Source: Winslowiella arboricola
Lineage (GTDB): Bacteria; Pseudomonadota; Gammaproteobacteria; Enterobacterales; Enterobacteriaceae
DNA length: 64,000 bases
Assembly: GCF_025527015.1 (NCBI RefSeq)
Contig: NZ_JAODIM010000042.1
Coordinates: 372,001 to 436,000 of the forward strand
Direction: 5' to 3'
Of this stretch, positions 27,689 to 38,495 are shown piece by piece. Under the pieces are notes generated by a model. It had not been told where the DNA came from and did not search any database. It saw only the letters and a program-made list of their open reading frames with translations. Position numbers and translations under genes: made by a program. Numbering within the stretch: the stretch's first letter is position 1; each line of letters opens with the position of its first letter.

Positions 27689-28397
27689 GCCTTTTCTGCT
27701 CGGCATTCTTGGCGGTATGGGGCCGCTGGCGGCGGTGGATTTTCAGTATAAGATTTTGCGGGCGGTGACGGCTGACAGCGATCAGCAGCAGATCCCGATG
27801 GTTATCGTGAATGTGCCGCAAATCCCTGACCGGCAACAAGCGCTGGCGGGCAGCGGACCTTCGCCGTTACCGCAGCTGCTGGCAGCAACGGCCACGCTTA
27901 ATCGCGCCGGGGCGAGCCATATTGTGATTGCCTGTAATACCGCCCATCACTGGTTTGTGCAGCTGGCGCAAGTCAGCAGGGCGCCGCTGTTGCATATTGC
28001 CGATGCCACGCTTGATGCGGTGTTAAACCTTCGCGCCGCACCGCAAAAGGTCGGACTGATTGCCACCACGGCTACTGCGCATGCCGGCTGGTTCCAGCAG
28101 CGTTTTGCCCGCCATCACATTGCCACGCTGCTGCCGACGGCTCAGGAGACAGAGCAATGGTTTGTGCCAGGTTGCTATGCGGTAAAACGTGGAGCCGTGG
28201 AGGAGGGCGGAGCGTTGCTGGCAAAACTGGCGCAGGCGCTGCTCGATCGCGGCGCTGAGCGGCTGATACTGGCCTGCACCGAGGTGCCGCTGGCGCTGGA
28301 TGCCATTGGCTGGTCGCCGCCTCAGCGCGCTATTGATCCCGCCGCTGCGATGGCGGCGCACTGTGCGCGTTTATGGCAGCAGCAGCGCGCGATATAA
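27681..28397 (+). CDS. Aspartate/glutamate racemase family protein
   Basis: 238 aa cofactor-independent racemase. The two catalytic cysteines are Cys85 ('[10 protein letters not shown]') and Cys199 ('[10 protein letters not shown]'); the N-terminus is '[11 protein letters not shown]'. A GTG at 27681, overlapping the end of the desulfhydrase gene, is the best start because the family begins right there. It may interconvert D and L forms of the amino acid used by the upstream lyase. Confidence 0.88.
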   Translation: MSEPFLLGILGGMGPLAAVDFQYKILRAVTADSDQQQIPMVIVNVPQIPDRQQALAGSGPSPLPQLLAATATLNRAGASHIVIACNTAHHWFVQLAQVSRAPLLHIADATLDAVLNLRAAPQKVGLIATTATAHAGWFQQRFARHHIATLLPTAQETEQWFVPGCYAVKRGAVEEGGALLAKLAQALLDRGAERLILACTEVPLALDAIGWSPPQRAIDPAAAMAAHCARLWQQQRAI

Positions 28398-28586
28398 CAG
28401 AGTTTAAATAAACGATTAAACCATTCCATTGCTTTTTTTTAATATAAGTTAATGCCAGGAGTGAATTAGCTTAGCCGATTTTATAACAATGCTTAGCGAT
28501 TATTCATCTAAATAAAACCAAAGCAACTCTCTATAATGCCCGGGCACATTCAGGATTATTTATCTCATTTTACCAGGAAGAAAATA

Positions 28587-29597
28587 ATGAAAAAAAGTTT
28601 CACCCTGTTGCTGGCTGCCGCCAGTTTATGGAGCGGCGCCAGCTGGGCTGCAAATACTCCTCAGGAAGTGCGTATTGCCTATAGCGGCGGTTCGCAGGTA
28701 ATTATGCTGGCAAAAGCTGACGGTTCACTGGAAAAAACCCTCGGCACTAAAGTGAAATGGGTGCAATTTGCTTCCGGTGCGGATGCACTGAGTTATTTTG
28801 CCAGCGATGCAATTGATATCGCTAACTTCGGCTCCAGTCCGGCAACCGCCGGTGTGGTGCGCCGCCTGCCGGTCGAAATTATTGGCGTATCCGGCGTGAT
28901 TGCCAGCTATGAACGTCTGATCGGCAAACAGGGCATCAACACAATTAACGATATTGAGGGTAAGCGGGTGGCTTATCCGCCTAACTCCACGGCGCAATAT
29001 GCGCTGGAAGCCGCCATTTCAGTGCATAAACTCGACCGCAGTAAAATCACATTACTCCCTTTACGCCCCGCGGAAATGGTGGCGGCATGGAAACGTGGCG
29101 ATATTGACGCCGGTTATGTCTGGGCACCGTTTGCCCAACAGCTGGAGTCAGACGGCGGACATCAGGTGTTTGCTACCAAAGACCTGCAGAAAGAGGGCTA
29201 TCTGATCTACAACAACTATGTGGTGCGTAAAGCCTTCGCGGAACAATATCCGCAAGTGGTCAGCGCGTTCCTACGTGTGCACCAGCAAAAAGTCGATGAG
29301 TTCCGCCACAACCCGGAACGCGCTGCTGCAATTGTGGCGCAGGAAGTGGGCGCACCGGTCGCCACGGCGACCAATACCCTCGGCGGGCTTGAATATCCGA
29401 CCCTCAGCGAGCAGGGCACCGCGTTATGGCTGGGTGATGGTTCCGATAGCGATAACAGTGGCATCGGCAAGGCGCTAAGCAAAACCGCAAACTTCCTTGC
29501 CGGCATCGGTGAAATTCGCCAGCGTGATATTCCCGCTCACTGGGATCAGGCGATTAATTCCCGCTATATCCGTGAAGCGGCCACGCCAGCACCATGA
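28587..29597 (+). CDS. Sulfonate/taurine-type ABC transporter substrate-binding protein
   Basis: 336 aa with a signal peptide ending near 'GASWAANTP' (about residue 22). The fold is that of TauA/SsuA: 'VRIAYSGGSQVIMLAKADG', 'DIANFGSSPATAGVVR', 'AYPPNSTAQYALEAAI' and 'AGYVWAPFAQQLESDGG'. AGGA precedes the ATG by about 8 bases. It starts the set binding protein-permease-ATPase. Taurine, cysteate or another small sulfonate is likely given the upstream genes, but not proven. Confidence 0.9.
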   Translation: MKKSFTLLLAAASLWSGASWAANTPQEVRIAYSGGSQVIMLAKADGSLEKTLGTKVKWVQFASGADALSYFASDAIDIANFGSSPATAGVVRRLPVEIIGVSGVIASYERLIGKQGINTINDIEGKRVAYPPNSTAQYALEAAISVHKLDRSKITLLPLRPAEMVAAWKRGDIDAGYVWAPFAQQLESDGGHQVFATKDLQKEGYLIYNNYVVRKAFAEQYPQVVSAFLRVHQQKVDEFRHNPERAAAIVAQEVGAPVATATNTLGGLEYPTLSEQGTALWLGDGSDSDNSGIGKALSKTANFLAGIGEIRQRDIPAHWDQAINSRYIREAATPAP

Positions 29598-30364
29598 AAT
29601 TAGGTCAGCATGTCGCTATCAGTACCGTCTCGGTAACGCTGTTTTTTATTCTCTGGCAGGTGGCGGCGACCCGGCAGTGGGTCGATCCGCTGTTGTTGCC
29701 CTCGCTGACGGATATTGGCATCACCACAGAAGAGCTGCTGGCTGACGGTTACCGGCAGGTGCCGTTATGGCAGCATATTGCGGTCAGTCTGGCGCGCGCG
29801 CTAAGCGCTTTCTCGGTGGCGATTCTGCTGGGTATTCCGCTGGGCTTGCTGATGGGGTTGTCTTCCGGGCTTGCTGCGGTGCTTAACCCTTTTGTGCAGT
29901 TTCTGCGGCCTCTGCCGAAGATTGCGCTGATCCCGCTGGCGGTGGTGTGGCTGGGTATTGGCGAGGCATCGAAATTTTTCCTGATCTTTATCGCCACTTT
30001 TCTCAGTGTGGTGGTGGGGGCCAGCGCCGCGGTGGATCGTATTGGCCGTTCACGCATCCGTGTGGCGCAGACGCTGGGCGCCAGCAGGCGGCAGATTTTC
30101 CTGCGCGTGGTGCTGCCGGATGCGTTGCCGGAGCTGTTCACCACGGTACGGCTGTCGATAGGTATTGGCTGGACTTCGCTGATCGCGGCGGAGATGGTGG
30201 CGGCCAGTTCTGGTCTCGGCTGGATGGTGATTAACGCCAGCTCTTATCTGCGCACCGATATTGTGATGCTCGGTATTCTGTTGCTGGGCGGGATTGGCTA
30301 TTTACTGGATTTACTGCTGCTTGGCCTGCAACGCTGGCTGGTGCCGTGGGCGGGGAAAGAGTAA
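29594..30364 (+). CDS. Sulfonate/taurine-type ABC transporter permease
   Basis: 256 aa TauC/SsuC-like permease with about six membrane segments and EAA loop 'VAQTLGASRRQIFLRVVLPDALP'. Overlaps the binding-protein gene by 4 bases and the ATPase gene by one base. Confidence 0.92.
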   Translation: MKLGQHVAISTVSVTLFFILWQVAATRQWVDPLLLPSLTDIGITTEELLADGYRQVPLWQHIAVSLARALSAFSVAILLGIPLGLLMGLSSGLAAVLNPFVQFLRPLPKIALIPLAVVWLGIGEASKFFLIFIATFLSVVVGASAAVDRIGRSRIRVAQTLGASRRQIFLRVVLPDALPELFTTVRLSIGIGWTSLIAAEMVAASSGLGWMVINASSYLRTDIVMLGILLLGGIGYLLDLLLLGLQRWLVPWAGKE

Positions 30365-31143
30365 TGGACGCACATATTTCACTGGATAATGTTTCGCTGC
30401 GCTATGCGGCCAGACCACAGCCGCTGACGGTGCTGGACGATATCTCGTTGCAGATTGAGAAAGGGGAATTTGTCGTGCTGCTGGGGCCATCGGGCTGCGG
30501 CAAGTCCACCATTCTTAATCTGGTGGCCGGGTTTAACACGCCACAGAGCGGCACGGTCAGCTGCGCGGGCAGGCCGGTACAAAAGCCGGGTCCCGATCGC
30601 GGCATGATCTTTCAGCAGCCTAATCTGTTTCCCTGGTTGTCGGTACTGGAGAACGTCACCTTTGGTCCGCGGTTACAGAAACACCATAAAGCGCAGATCA
30701 ATGCGGAAGCGCAGGGGTGGTTGCAGCGGGTAGGGCTGGCGGGCTTTGAACATCACGCGCCCTGGCAGCTTTCGGGGGGGATGAAGCAGCGCGTGGCGCT
30801 GGCGCGTGCCTGGCTGCCCGGCCCGGAAGTGCTGTTGCTTGACGAGCCATTTGGCGCGCTGGATGCGCAAACCCGCATGATGATGCAGGAGTTGCTGCGT
30901 CAGGCGTGGCTGGCAACGCAAACCACGTTGCTGTTTGTTACCCATGATGTTGAGGAAGCGCTGTTTCTCGCTGACCGGATTGTGATTATGTCTGCGCGTC
31001 CGGGAAAAATCGTCGATGAAATTGTGCTGCCGTTTGGCCGCGAGCGCGATATCGAAACGCTGGCGGAACAGGAGCAGTATCGCGAAATAAAACATCATGT
31101 ATTACACCGCGTACGACAGGAGGCCAGGCGGCATCTTATCTGA
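30364..31143 (+). CDS. Sulfonate/taurine-type ABC transporter ATP-binding protein
   Basis: 259 aa TauB/SsuB-like ATPase. Walker A 'GPSGCGKST', signature 'LSGGMKQR', Walker B 'VLLLDEPFGALD', switch 'FVTHDVEEALFLADR'. The ATG at 30364 shares its A with the permease TAA stop, so the genes are coupled. 112 bases separate it from the next gene. Confidence 0.93.
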   Translation: MDAHISLDNVSLRYAARPQPLTVLDDISLQIEKGEFVVLLGPSGCGKSTILNLVAGFNTPQSGTVSCAGRPVQKPGPDRGMIFQQPNLFPWLSVLENVTFGPRLQKHHKAQINAEAQGWLQRVGLAGFEHHAPWQLSGGMKQRVALARAWLPGPEVLLLDEPFGALDAQTRMMMQELLRQAWLATQTTLLFVTHDVEEALFLADRIVIMSARPGKIVDEIVLPFGRERDIETLAEQEQYREIKHHVLHRVRQEARRHLI

Positions 31144-31255
31144 CCGGTAATACACGCTTATCACTGGCAAATATGCACTTACTGCCCCCCTCTCTTATAT
31201 TACCGGGGAGGGGCACTGTTGTTTATCTCGGTTTAATTATCTCCTGGGAGAATAT

Positions 31256-32473
31256 ATGAGCCTTAACGCTTTAACAGCAAAACTGAATAACAGTATTGAA
31301 CAGCATCGAGAAGAGTATCTGTCGATTTCCAAAGATATTTTTCAGCACCCGGAAACCGGCAATAATGAATATTATGCCAGTGGCCGGTTAATTGCGTTAT
31401 TACGTCAGCATCAGTTTCAGGTCACCAGTGATGTCGCCGGTCATGAAACGGCTTTTTATGCGGTAAAAGAGAGCGCGAAACCCGGCCCGACCATCGCTTA
31501 TCTGGCGGAATATGATGCGCTGATCGATATTGGTCACGCCTGCGGCCACAATATTATTGGCGTCACCAGCGTGGCGGCGGCAATTGCGCTGGCTGAGGTG
31601 ATTGACGAAACCGGTGGCCGGGTCGTGGTGCTGGGCACACCGGCAGAAGAGGGCGGCTTACGCGGTAAAGGCGGGCCTAACGGCAACGTTAAGGCGCGCT
31701 TTGTCGGGCATGGTTTCCTTGATGAGGTGGATGTGGCTCTGATGGTGCATCCTGCCGGTAAAACCCGCCTTTCCGGCCCGTCACTGGCCAATAATCATCT
31801 CTATTTCCATTTCTATGGTAAGCCCTCCCACGCCGGTAGCGCGCCGCATAAAGGCGTCAACGCGCTGGATGCGCTGGTGCTGCTGTACAACGGCATTAGC
31901 GTGCTGCGCCAGCAGCTGCCGGATGGGGTGCGGGTGCACGGAATTATTACCAATGGCGGGCAGGCGCCCAATGTGATCCCGGAGTATGCCTCGGCTCACT
32001 ACTATATTCGCGCCGATACGCGCGAAGAGGTAGTGGCGCTGGAGCCGCGCTTCCGTGCGATTGCCGAAGGCGTGGCGCTGGCTACCGGCACCCGGGTTGA
32101 GATTGAACATCAGGTTGGCCCGCGTGATTTCCGTATTAATCACACGCTGAATGGGCTGCTGCTGGAGGAGTTTAGCGCCGCTGGTGAAATCGTCGATCAG
32201 AGTGTGAAACAGGGCAAAGGGTCAACCGATGCCGGGGATATCAGTCATGCGGTGCCGACTGCGCACCCTTATATCAAAATCGGCCCCGATGATCTGATTG
32301 GTCATACCGTGGCGTTCCGCGAAGCCGCTGATTCAGAACAGGGCTATCAGGCATTGATTACCGGCGCGCAGGTGCTGGCGCGCAGCGGATTACGGTTACT
32401 GACTGACGGTGAATTACTGCAAAAAACCAAAGATGAGTTTGCTGGTACGCACACGGCGACACAGGCCGCATAA
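31256..32473 (+). CDS. M20-family metallo-amidohydrolase
   Basis: 405 aa. Metal-site motifs are visible: 'DIGHACGHNIIG', 'TPAEEGG' and 'VALMVHPAG', followed by the dimerisation ('lid') domain 'LYFHFYGKPSHAGSAPHKGVNALD'-type segment. Enzymes of this subfamily (AbgA, aminoacylase) remove acyl or aminobenzoyl groups from amino acids or dipeptides. The peptide importer begins 23 bases later, so the substrate is probably an imported N-acyl amino acid or dipeptide that is hydrolysed in the cytosol (no signal peptide). Confidence 0.88.
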   Translation: MSLNALTAKLNNSIEQHREEYLSISKDIFQHPETGNNEYYASGRLIALLRQHQFQVTSDVAGHETAFYAVKESAKPGPTIAYLAEYDALIDIGHACGHNIIGVTSVAAAIALAEVIDETGGRVVVLGTPAEEGGLRGKGGPNGNVKARFVGHGFLDEVDVALMVHPAGKTRLSGPSLANNHLYFHFYGKPSHAGSAPHKGVNALDALVLLYNGISVLRQQLPDGVRVHGIITNGGQAPNVIPEYASAHYYIRADTREEVVALEPRFRAIAEGVALATGTRVEIEHQVGPRDFRINHTLNGLLLEEFSAAGEIVDQSVKQGKGSTDAGDISHAVPTAHPYIKIGPDDLIGHTVAFREAADSEQGYQALITGAQVLARSGLRLLTDGELLQKTKDEFAGTHTATQAA

Positions 32474-32496
32474 AACCGACAATAAGGGAGTTTGCC

Positions 32497-34065
32497 GTGA
32501 ACAAGTTGTTTAATTTTTCCGCCGCCGCGCTGCTGCTGGCAGCGAGTTTACCCTGGGATGCCGCACTGGCCGCCACCGTGGATCGTAACGCCAGCCTGAG
32601 CATTGCTTATGGCAACCGTCCTGGCACGCTCGATCCCTACCTGACCACCAATAACGCCACCTCTGACGTTGACCGCAATATTTTTGAAGAGCTGTTCACC
32701 ATCAATGAAAAGTTTGAACCGGTAGCGGAACTGGTAAAAAGCTACACGCTGAGCGACGATCGCAAAACCTACACCTTCACGCTGCGCGACGGCATTCATT
32801 TTCATAATGGACAGCTGTTAACCGCTGACGACGTGGTGGCGTCGATGAATCGCTGGCTGGCGGTGTCGACGCAGGGCAAAGCGAACCTTGCCGGGGCGCA
32901 GTTCAGCAAAGTGGATACGCAGCAGGTGCAGCTGACGCTGCAAACGCCGTCGCTGATTACTCTGAATATTCTGGCGGATGTGAAGAATATTGCGGCGATT
33001 ATGCCGAAAAGCATTATCGACGAGGCTAACAGCAGTAAAAAACCGGTGAGCCAGCTGATTGGCACCGGCCCTTATAAACTGGCGGAGTTTAAACAGGGTG
33101 AATATCTGCACCTGACCCGCTATGACAACTATGTTTCCCGTAGCGAGCCTGCCAGCGGTCTGTCCGGGCAGAAAAAAGCCGATGTAAAAGATATCTGGTT
33201 CCGTTATATCACCGATGAGTCGACGCGGCTGGCGGGGGCGATGACTGGCGAATATGACATCGTCTTTAACCTGCCAAAGGACAATATCGATACCCTGCAG
33301 GGCGCGCCCGAGGTGCAGCTTTATCAGCCAGACAGCGGCGGCTCGCTGATTACCTTTCTGTTTAATAAAAACCGTGGCCCTTTCGCCAGTGTGAAACTGC
33401 GGCAGGCGTTTAATCTGGCGCTGGATGTTCATCAGGTGTTGCTGGCGGGCTACAGCGATCCGCGTTTCTTTAAAGAAGATCCTTCGCTGGGCTTTCCGCA
33501 GCAGGTGGACTGGTATAGCGAAGCTGGTCGGCCATTCTGGAATCAGCATAAGCTCGATGAGGCGCGGAAACTGGTCAAAGAGTCCGGCTATAACGGTGAA
33601 GAAGTGGTGATTATCGCTACTAAAGAGTATGCCGAACTGTATAACCTGGCGATTGTCGCCCAGCAGGTGTTAAAGCAAATCGGGGTTAAATCGCGGCTGG
33701 ATGTGTATGACTGGCCAACGGTGCTGCAACGTCGTCAGGATCCAAATAACTTCGATCTCTGCGCGCTGGAGTTCTCCATGCGTCAGGTATTGCATCAGTA
33801 TCCGTTCCTCGATTCGCGTGCGCGTTTCCCGGGGCTGAGCAACAGCCCGGAGATTGATGGCGTGCTGGATGCGATTAAGCAGGCGCCGTCGCTGAAAGAG
33901 GCGAAGCCGCTGGTGGATCAACTCAACCAACTGAGCTGGCGCTATTTACCGGTGATCGTGCTGGGGCACACCACCCCGGAACCGATCGCCATCAAGCGTA
34001 ATATCCACGGCTATCAGGATCTGATCGGTCCGGTGCTGTGGAATATCAGCGTTAGCGCCCCCTGA
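32497..34065 (+). CDS. Peptide/nickel-type ABC transporter substrate-binding protein
   Basis: 522 aa SBP family 5 (DppA/OppA class) with a signal peptide ending at 'DAALAATV' near residue 26. Family patterns include 'TLDPYLTTNNAT', 'YTFTLRDGIHFHNGQLLTADDV', 'GTGPYKLAEF' and 'VKLRQAFNLALD'. GTG at 32497 or a nearby codon is the start. One-base overlap with the first permease gene. Confidence 0.92.
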   Translation: MNKLFNFSAAALLLAASLPWDAALAATVDRNASLSIAYGNRPGTLDPYLTTNNATSDVDRNIFEELFTINEKFEPVAELVKSYTLSDDRKTYTFTLRDGIHFHNGQLLTADDVVASMNRWLAVSTQGKANLAGAQFSKVDTQQVQLTLQTPSLITLNILADVKNIAAIMPKSIIDEANSSKKPVSQLIGTGPYKLAEFKQGEYLHLTRYDNYVSRSEPASGLSGQKKADVKDIWFRYITDESTRLAGAMTGEYDIVFNLPKDNIDTLQGAPEVQLYQPDSGGSLITFLFNKNRGPFASVKLRQAFNLALDVHQVLLAGYSDPRFFKEDPSLGFPQQVDWYSEAGRPFWNQHKLDEARKLVKESGYNGEEVVIIATKEYAELYNLAIVAQQVLKQIGVKSRLDVYDWPTVLQRRQDPNNFDLCALEFSMRQVLHQYPFLDSRARFPGLSNSPEIDGVLDAIKQAPSLKEAKPLVDQLNQLSWRYLPVIVLGHTTPEPIAIKRNIHGYQDLIGPVLWNISVSAP

Positions 34066-35021
34066 TGCTGTGGTATAGCTGTCACCGCATCCTGGCGCTG
34101 TTACCGGTGCTGCTGGTTATTTCCGTGGTGGTGTTTTGCCTGGTGCATCTGGCGCCGGGCGATCCGGTGCTGGTGATGCTCGGCAATGATGCCAGCCCCG
34201 CGGATATCGCCGCCCTGCGCCAGCAGATGGGGCTGGATAAACCTCTGCTGGTGCAGTTTATCGCCTGGTCCGGCGCGGTGCTGCGCGGCGATTTAGGCCA
34301 TTCGCTGTTTATGAACGCCAGTGTGGTCTCGCTGTTTTTCCAGCATCTGCAACCCACGCTGGCGCTGGCGATCTATGCCCAGCTGATTGCGCTGGTGCTG
34401 GGGCTGGGTGGTGGCATTCTCAGCGCCTGGCAGCATGGACGGTTTACTGACCGGGTGGTGCGCTGGCTGGCAACGCTGGGCATGTCGGTGCCGGGCTTTC
34501 TGCTGGGGCTGTTTCTGATCTTCTTTTTTGCCGTGCAGCTGCGCTGGTTTCCGGTGGTGGGATATCGTTCCAGCGGCGGCAGCCTGCTGGCCAATCTGTG
34601 GTATCTGACCTTACCGGCGCTGGCGCTGGGTTTCCGTATTGCGGCATTGATTGCCCGCATGACGCGCGCGGTAATGCTTGATGTGCTGCAGGAAAACTTT
34701 ATCAAAACCGCTCGGGCGAAAGGAGTGCCGGAGCGCCGGGTGCTGTTGCGCCATACGCTGAAAAATGCGCTGATCCCGATTCTGACCATCTGCGGCGAGT
34801 CGTTCGCCTCACTGGTGACCGGCACCATTGTGATTGAAAGTGTGTTCGGGATCCCCGGTGTCGGTTCGCTGATTGTGGACTCGATTGAACGGCGAGATTT
34901 CACCGTGATTCAGGGGACGGTACTGCTGATTACCTTCAGCTATGTGCTGATTAATTTGCTGGTCGATCTGCTGAGTTATCTCGCCGATCCGCGCATTTCG
35001 GTGACAGGGAAATCGGCATGA
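34065..35021 (+). CDS. DppB-like ABC transporter permease
   Basis: 318 aa with about six membrane segments; N-terminal 'LVHLAPGDPVLVMLG' and the EAA region 'TARAKGVPERRVLLRHTLKNALIP' are characteristic of DppB/OppB. Overlaps both neighbours (1 and 4 bases). Confidence 0.93.
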   Translation: MLWYSCHRILALLPVLLVISVVVFCLVHLAPGDPVLVMLGNDASPADIAALRQQMGLDKPLLVQFIAWSGAVLRGDLGHSLFMNASVVSLFFQHLQPTLALAIYAQLIALVLGLGGGILSAWQHGRFTDRVVRWLATLGMSVPGFLLGLFLIFFFAVQLRWFPVVGYRSSGGSLLANLWYLTLPALALGFRIAALIARMTRAVMLDVLQENFIKTARAKGVPERRVLLRHTLKNALIPILTICGESFASLVTGTIVIESVFGIPGVGSLIVDSIERRDFTVIQGTVLLITFSYVLINLLVDLLSYLADPRISVTGKSA

Positions 35022-35877
35022 AGAGACTTGCAGGGCAGCAGCCGCTGGTTATCTGGAGCGCGGTATTAGTGCTGCTGGTGATATTGTCATTATCGGGTTC
35101 CTGGCTCAGTCCGTTTGATGCGTATGCCATCAACCCGTCAGAGCGCCTGAAAGCGCCCGATGCCGTGCACTGGTTTGGCACCGATAATTTTGGTCGCGAT
35201 CTGTTTGTACGCGTGGTGATGGGCGTCAGAGTTTCGCTGTCGGTCGGCGCGGCGGTGGCGCTGATTGCCGGGATTACCGGCATGATTATCGGCCTGCTTT
35301 GCGCCTGGTATCGGCTGCTGGATTTGTTGCTGATGCGCGTCTGCGATGGTCTGTTTGCCATTCCGTCGTTGCTGCTGGCGATTGCGATTGTGGGTATCCT
35401 CGGGCCGAATATCGCCAATGTGGTGCTGGCGCTGTCGCTGGTTTACGTTCCTTCAATTGCCCGTGTGATCCGTGGCGCTGCGCTGGTGATTAAAGAGAAA
35501 AACTATGTTGAAGCACTGCGTGCGCAGGGCGCGACATCGGCGCGCATTATCTGGCTTCATCTGCTGCCGAATGTGATTTCGCCGTTTATCGTGCAGGTAA
35601 GCTGGGTGTTTTCGGTGGCGATTCTTACCGAAGCCGCGCTCAGTTTTCTCGGCTCCGGCGTACCCGCGCCAACGCCCAGCCTCGGTAATCTGCTGCTGGA
35701 GGGCAAGAAAGTGATCTTTACCGCCTGGTGGATGACCTTCTTTCCCGGGATGGCAATTGTGTTACTGATTCTGGCGTTAAATATTATTGGCGATGCGCTG
35801 CGCGACAGTTCGCAACCCGGACTTAAACCGCTGCCGCGTTCGATACTGCGTCAGCTAAAAAAAGGAACTCCCTCGCG

Positions 35878-35881
<4 letters not shown>
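35018..35881 (+). CDS. DppC-like ABC transporter permease
   Basis: 287 aa; 'HWFGTDNFGRDLFVRVVMGVR' near residue 50 and the EAA region 'EALRAQGATSARIIWLHLLP' identify DppC/OppC. The end 'GDALRDSSQPGLK' is nearly invariant in the family. Four-base overlap with the downstream ATPase gene. Confidence 0.93.
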
Positions 35882-36875
<994 letters not shown>

Positions 36876-36879
<4 letters not shown>

Positions 36880-37661
36880 CAGCTCCTCTGCTAACTGTAC
36901 GTAATCTGAGTAAAACGTATTCCGCCAGGGGTGCGGGACGTTTTACGGCGGTGGATGATGTCAGTTTTGACATTATGCCCGGCGAAACTTATGCGCTGGT
37001 GGGGGAGTCCGGCAGCGGCAAAAGCACCACCGGCCGTTGCCTGCTGGGGCTGACGGCGGCCAGCGCGGGCGAGGTTCGTTTTAATGGCCGCTCTTTGCTG
37101 GAACTCAGTAGCAACGAGTGGCGCGCGGTGCGCAAAGATATCCAGATGGTGTTTCAGGATCCGCTCTCTGCGCTCGACCCGAAGCGCCGTGTGGGTTACA
37201 GCATCGAAGAGCCGCTGATTATCCACGGTGTTAACGATAAGTCATGGCGTAAGGCGCAGGTGGAAAAAATGCTGTTAAGCGTCGGCCTGCAGGCCGCCGA
37301 TGCAGGCCGCTATCCGCGCGAGTTTTCCGGCGGTCAGTTGCAGCGCATCGGTATTGCGCGGGCGCTGGTGCCTGAACCGAAACTGATTATTTGCGATGAA
37401 CCGGTTTCGGCGCTGGATGTTTCGATTCAGTCGCAGATCCTGAATTTGCTGATGTCGTTACAGCGTGAACGCGGGCTGGCTTACCTGTTTATTTCGCATG
37501 ATTTAAGCGTTGTACACCATATTGCCGACCGGGTTGGTGTGATGTATCGCGGCAAAATCGTCGAACAGGGCGCAACCGCGCAGTTGTTTACGCAGCCGCA
37601 GCATCAGTGGACGCGTTATCTGCTCAGTGCGATTCCGCCCGCTTATCCGCGCGGGGCGTAG
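36876..37661 (+). CDS. DppF-like ABC transporter ATP-binding protein
   Basis: 261 aa; Walker A 'GESGSGKSTTGRCLLGL', signature 'FSGGQLQR', Walker B 'LIICDEPVSALDVS'. It is shorter than E. coli DppF and lacks the C-terminal cysteine extension, ending soon after 'LLSAIPPAYPRGA'. I chose ATG 36876 (ATGA overlap) over the open frame from 36747. It completes the transporter. Confidence 0.92.
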
Positions 37662-37668
37662 CGGTAAT

Positions 37669-37687
37669 GGAAATGAAAATCATTCTC
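37669..37687 (+). promoter_or_regulatory. Predicted Fur box upstream of the two-component system
   Basis: GGAAATGAAAATCATTCTC matches the 19-bp Fur consensus at 15 of 19 positions, including the central AATCATT half. It lies 74 bases before the response-regulator start, and the adjacent TonB-receptor gene makes iron control plausible. Confidence 0.6.
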
Positions 37688-37760
37688 TAATGCTTTATAT
37701 TATCTGCGCATCTGGCAGGGGCCAGTGTCTGACAGGGATTTAAAGCAAAGAGAAGCTGGC

Positions 37761-38495
37761 ATGGTAACAACTCCACGTGTACTGGTCGTCGATGACCACC
37801 GTAAAATCCGTGAGCCTCTGGCCGTTTACCTGCGCCGCCAGGGGTTTGATGTACGCACCGCCGAAAATGCTGCTGCGATGTGGCTGCTGTTAAAACAGCT
37901 TAGTTTTGAGATGGTTATTCTCGATGTCATGCTGCCCGACGGCGATGGCATGGTGCTGTGTCAGCAGCTGCAACGGCGTAACAATATCCCGGTTATCCTG
38001 CTGACGGCGCGCGATGCTACCGACGACCGCGTGCGCGGACTGGATCTCGGTGCGGATGACTATGTGGTTAAACCTTTTGAGCCGCGCGAGCTGGTATCAC
38101 GGATTAACAGTGTGCTGCGGCGCAGCGGCACAGTTGCGGCTGACGCGCAGGCTGAACGATGCGGCGGATTGCTGGCGTACCGTTTTGCCGGTCTGCATTT
38201 TCTGCCTGCCAGCGGACTGCTGAGCGGTGAGGATGGGGCTGGTATCGCCTTAAGCACTATGGAAGGGAGGCTGCTGGCGGCATTTTTGCAGCATCCGAAT
38301 AGGGTATTAAGCCGCGATCGCTTAATCGATCTCTGCGTGTCGCCAGGCAATGATATTTTCGATCGGGCGATCGATCGTCAGGTTAGTCGTCTGCGCAGCA
38401 AGCTGGCGCATTTTCTGCGTGACAGCGAGGTGCTGATTACCGTCTGGGGCAGTGGCTACCGGCTGGCGGCCGATGTCAGTGAATTACAGGCATGA
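37761..38495 (+). CDS. OmpR-family response regulator
   Basis: 244 aa. Receiver domain with acidic pocket Asp11-Asp12, phosphoacceptor Asp55 ('ILDVMLPDGDG') and Lys in 'DDYVVKPFEPREL'; C-terminal winged helix ends with 'RQVSRLRSKL' and 'WGSGYRLA'. The ATG at 37761 matches the family N-terminus. Four-base overlap with the sensor gene. Likely controls the nearby TonB receptor gene or other envelope genes. Confidence 0.92.
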   Translation: MVTTPRVLVVDDHRKIREPLAVYLRRQGFDVRTAENAAAMWLLLKQLSFEMVILDVMLPDGDGMVLCQQLQRRNNIPVILLTARDATDDRVRGLDLGADDYVVKPFEPRELVSRINSVLRRSGTVAADAQAERCGGLLAYRFAGLHFLPASGLLSGEDGAGIALSTMEGRLLAAFLQHPNRVLSRDRLIDLCVSPGNDIFDRAIDRQVSRLRSKLAHFLRDSEVLITVWGSGYRLAADVSELQA

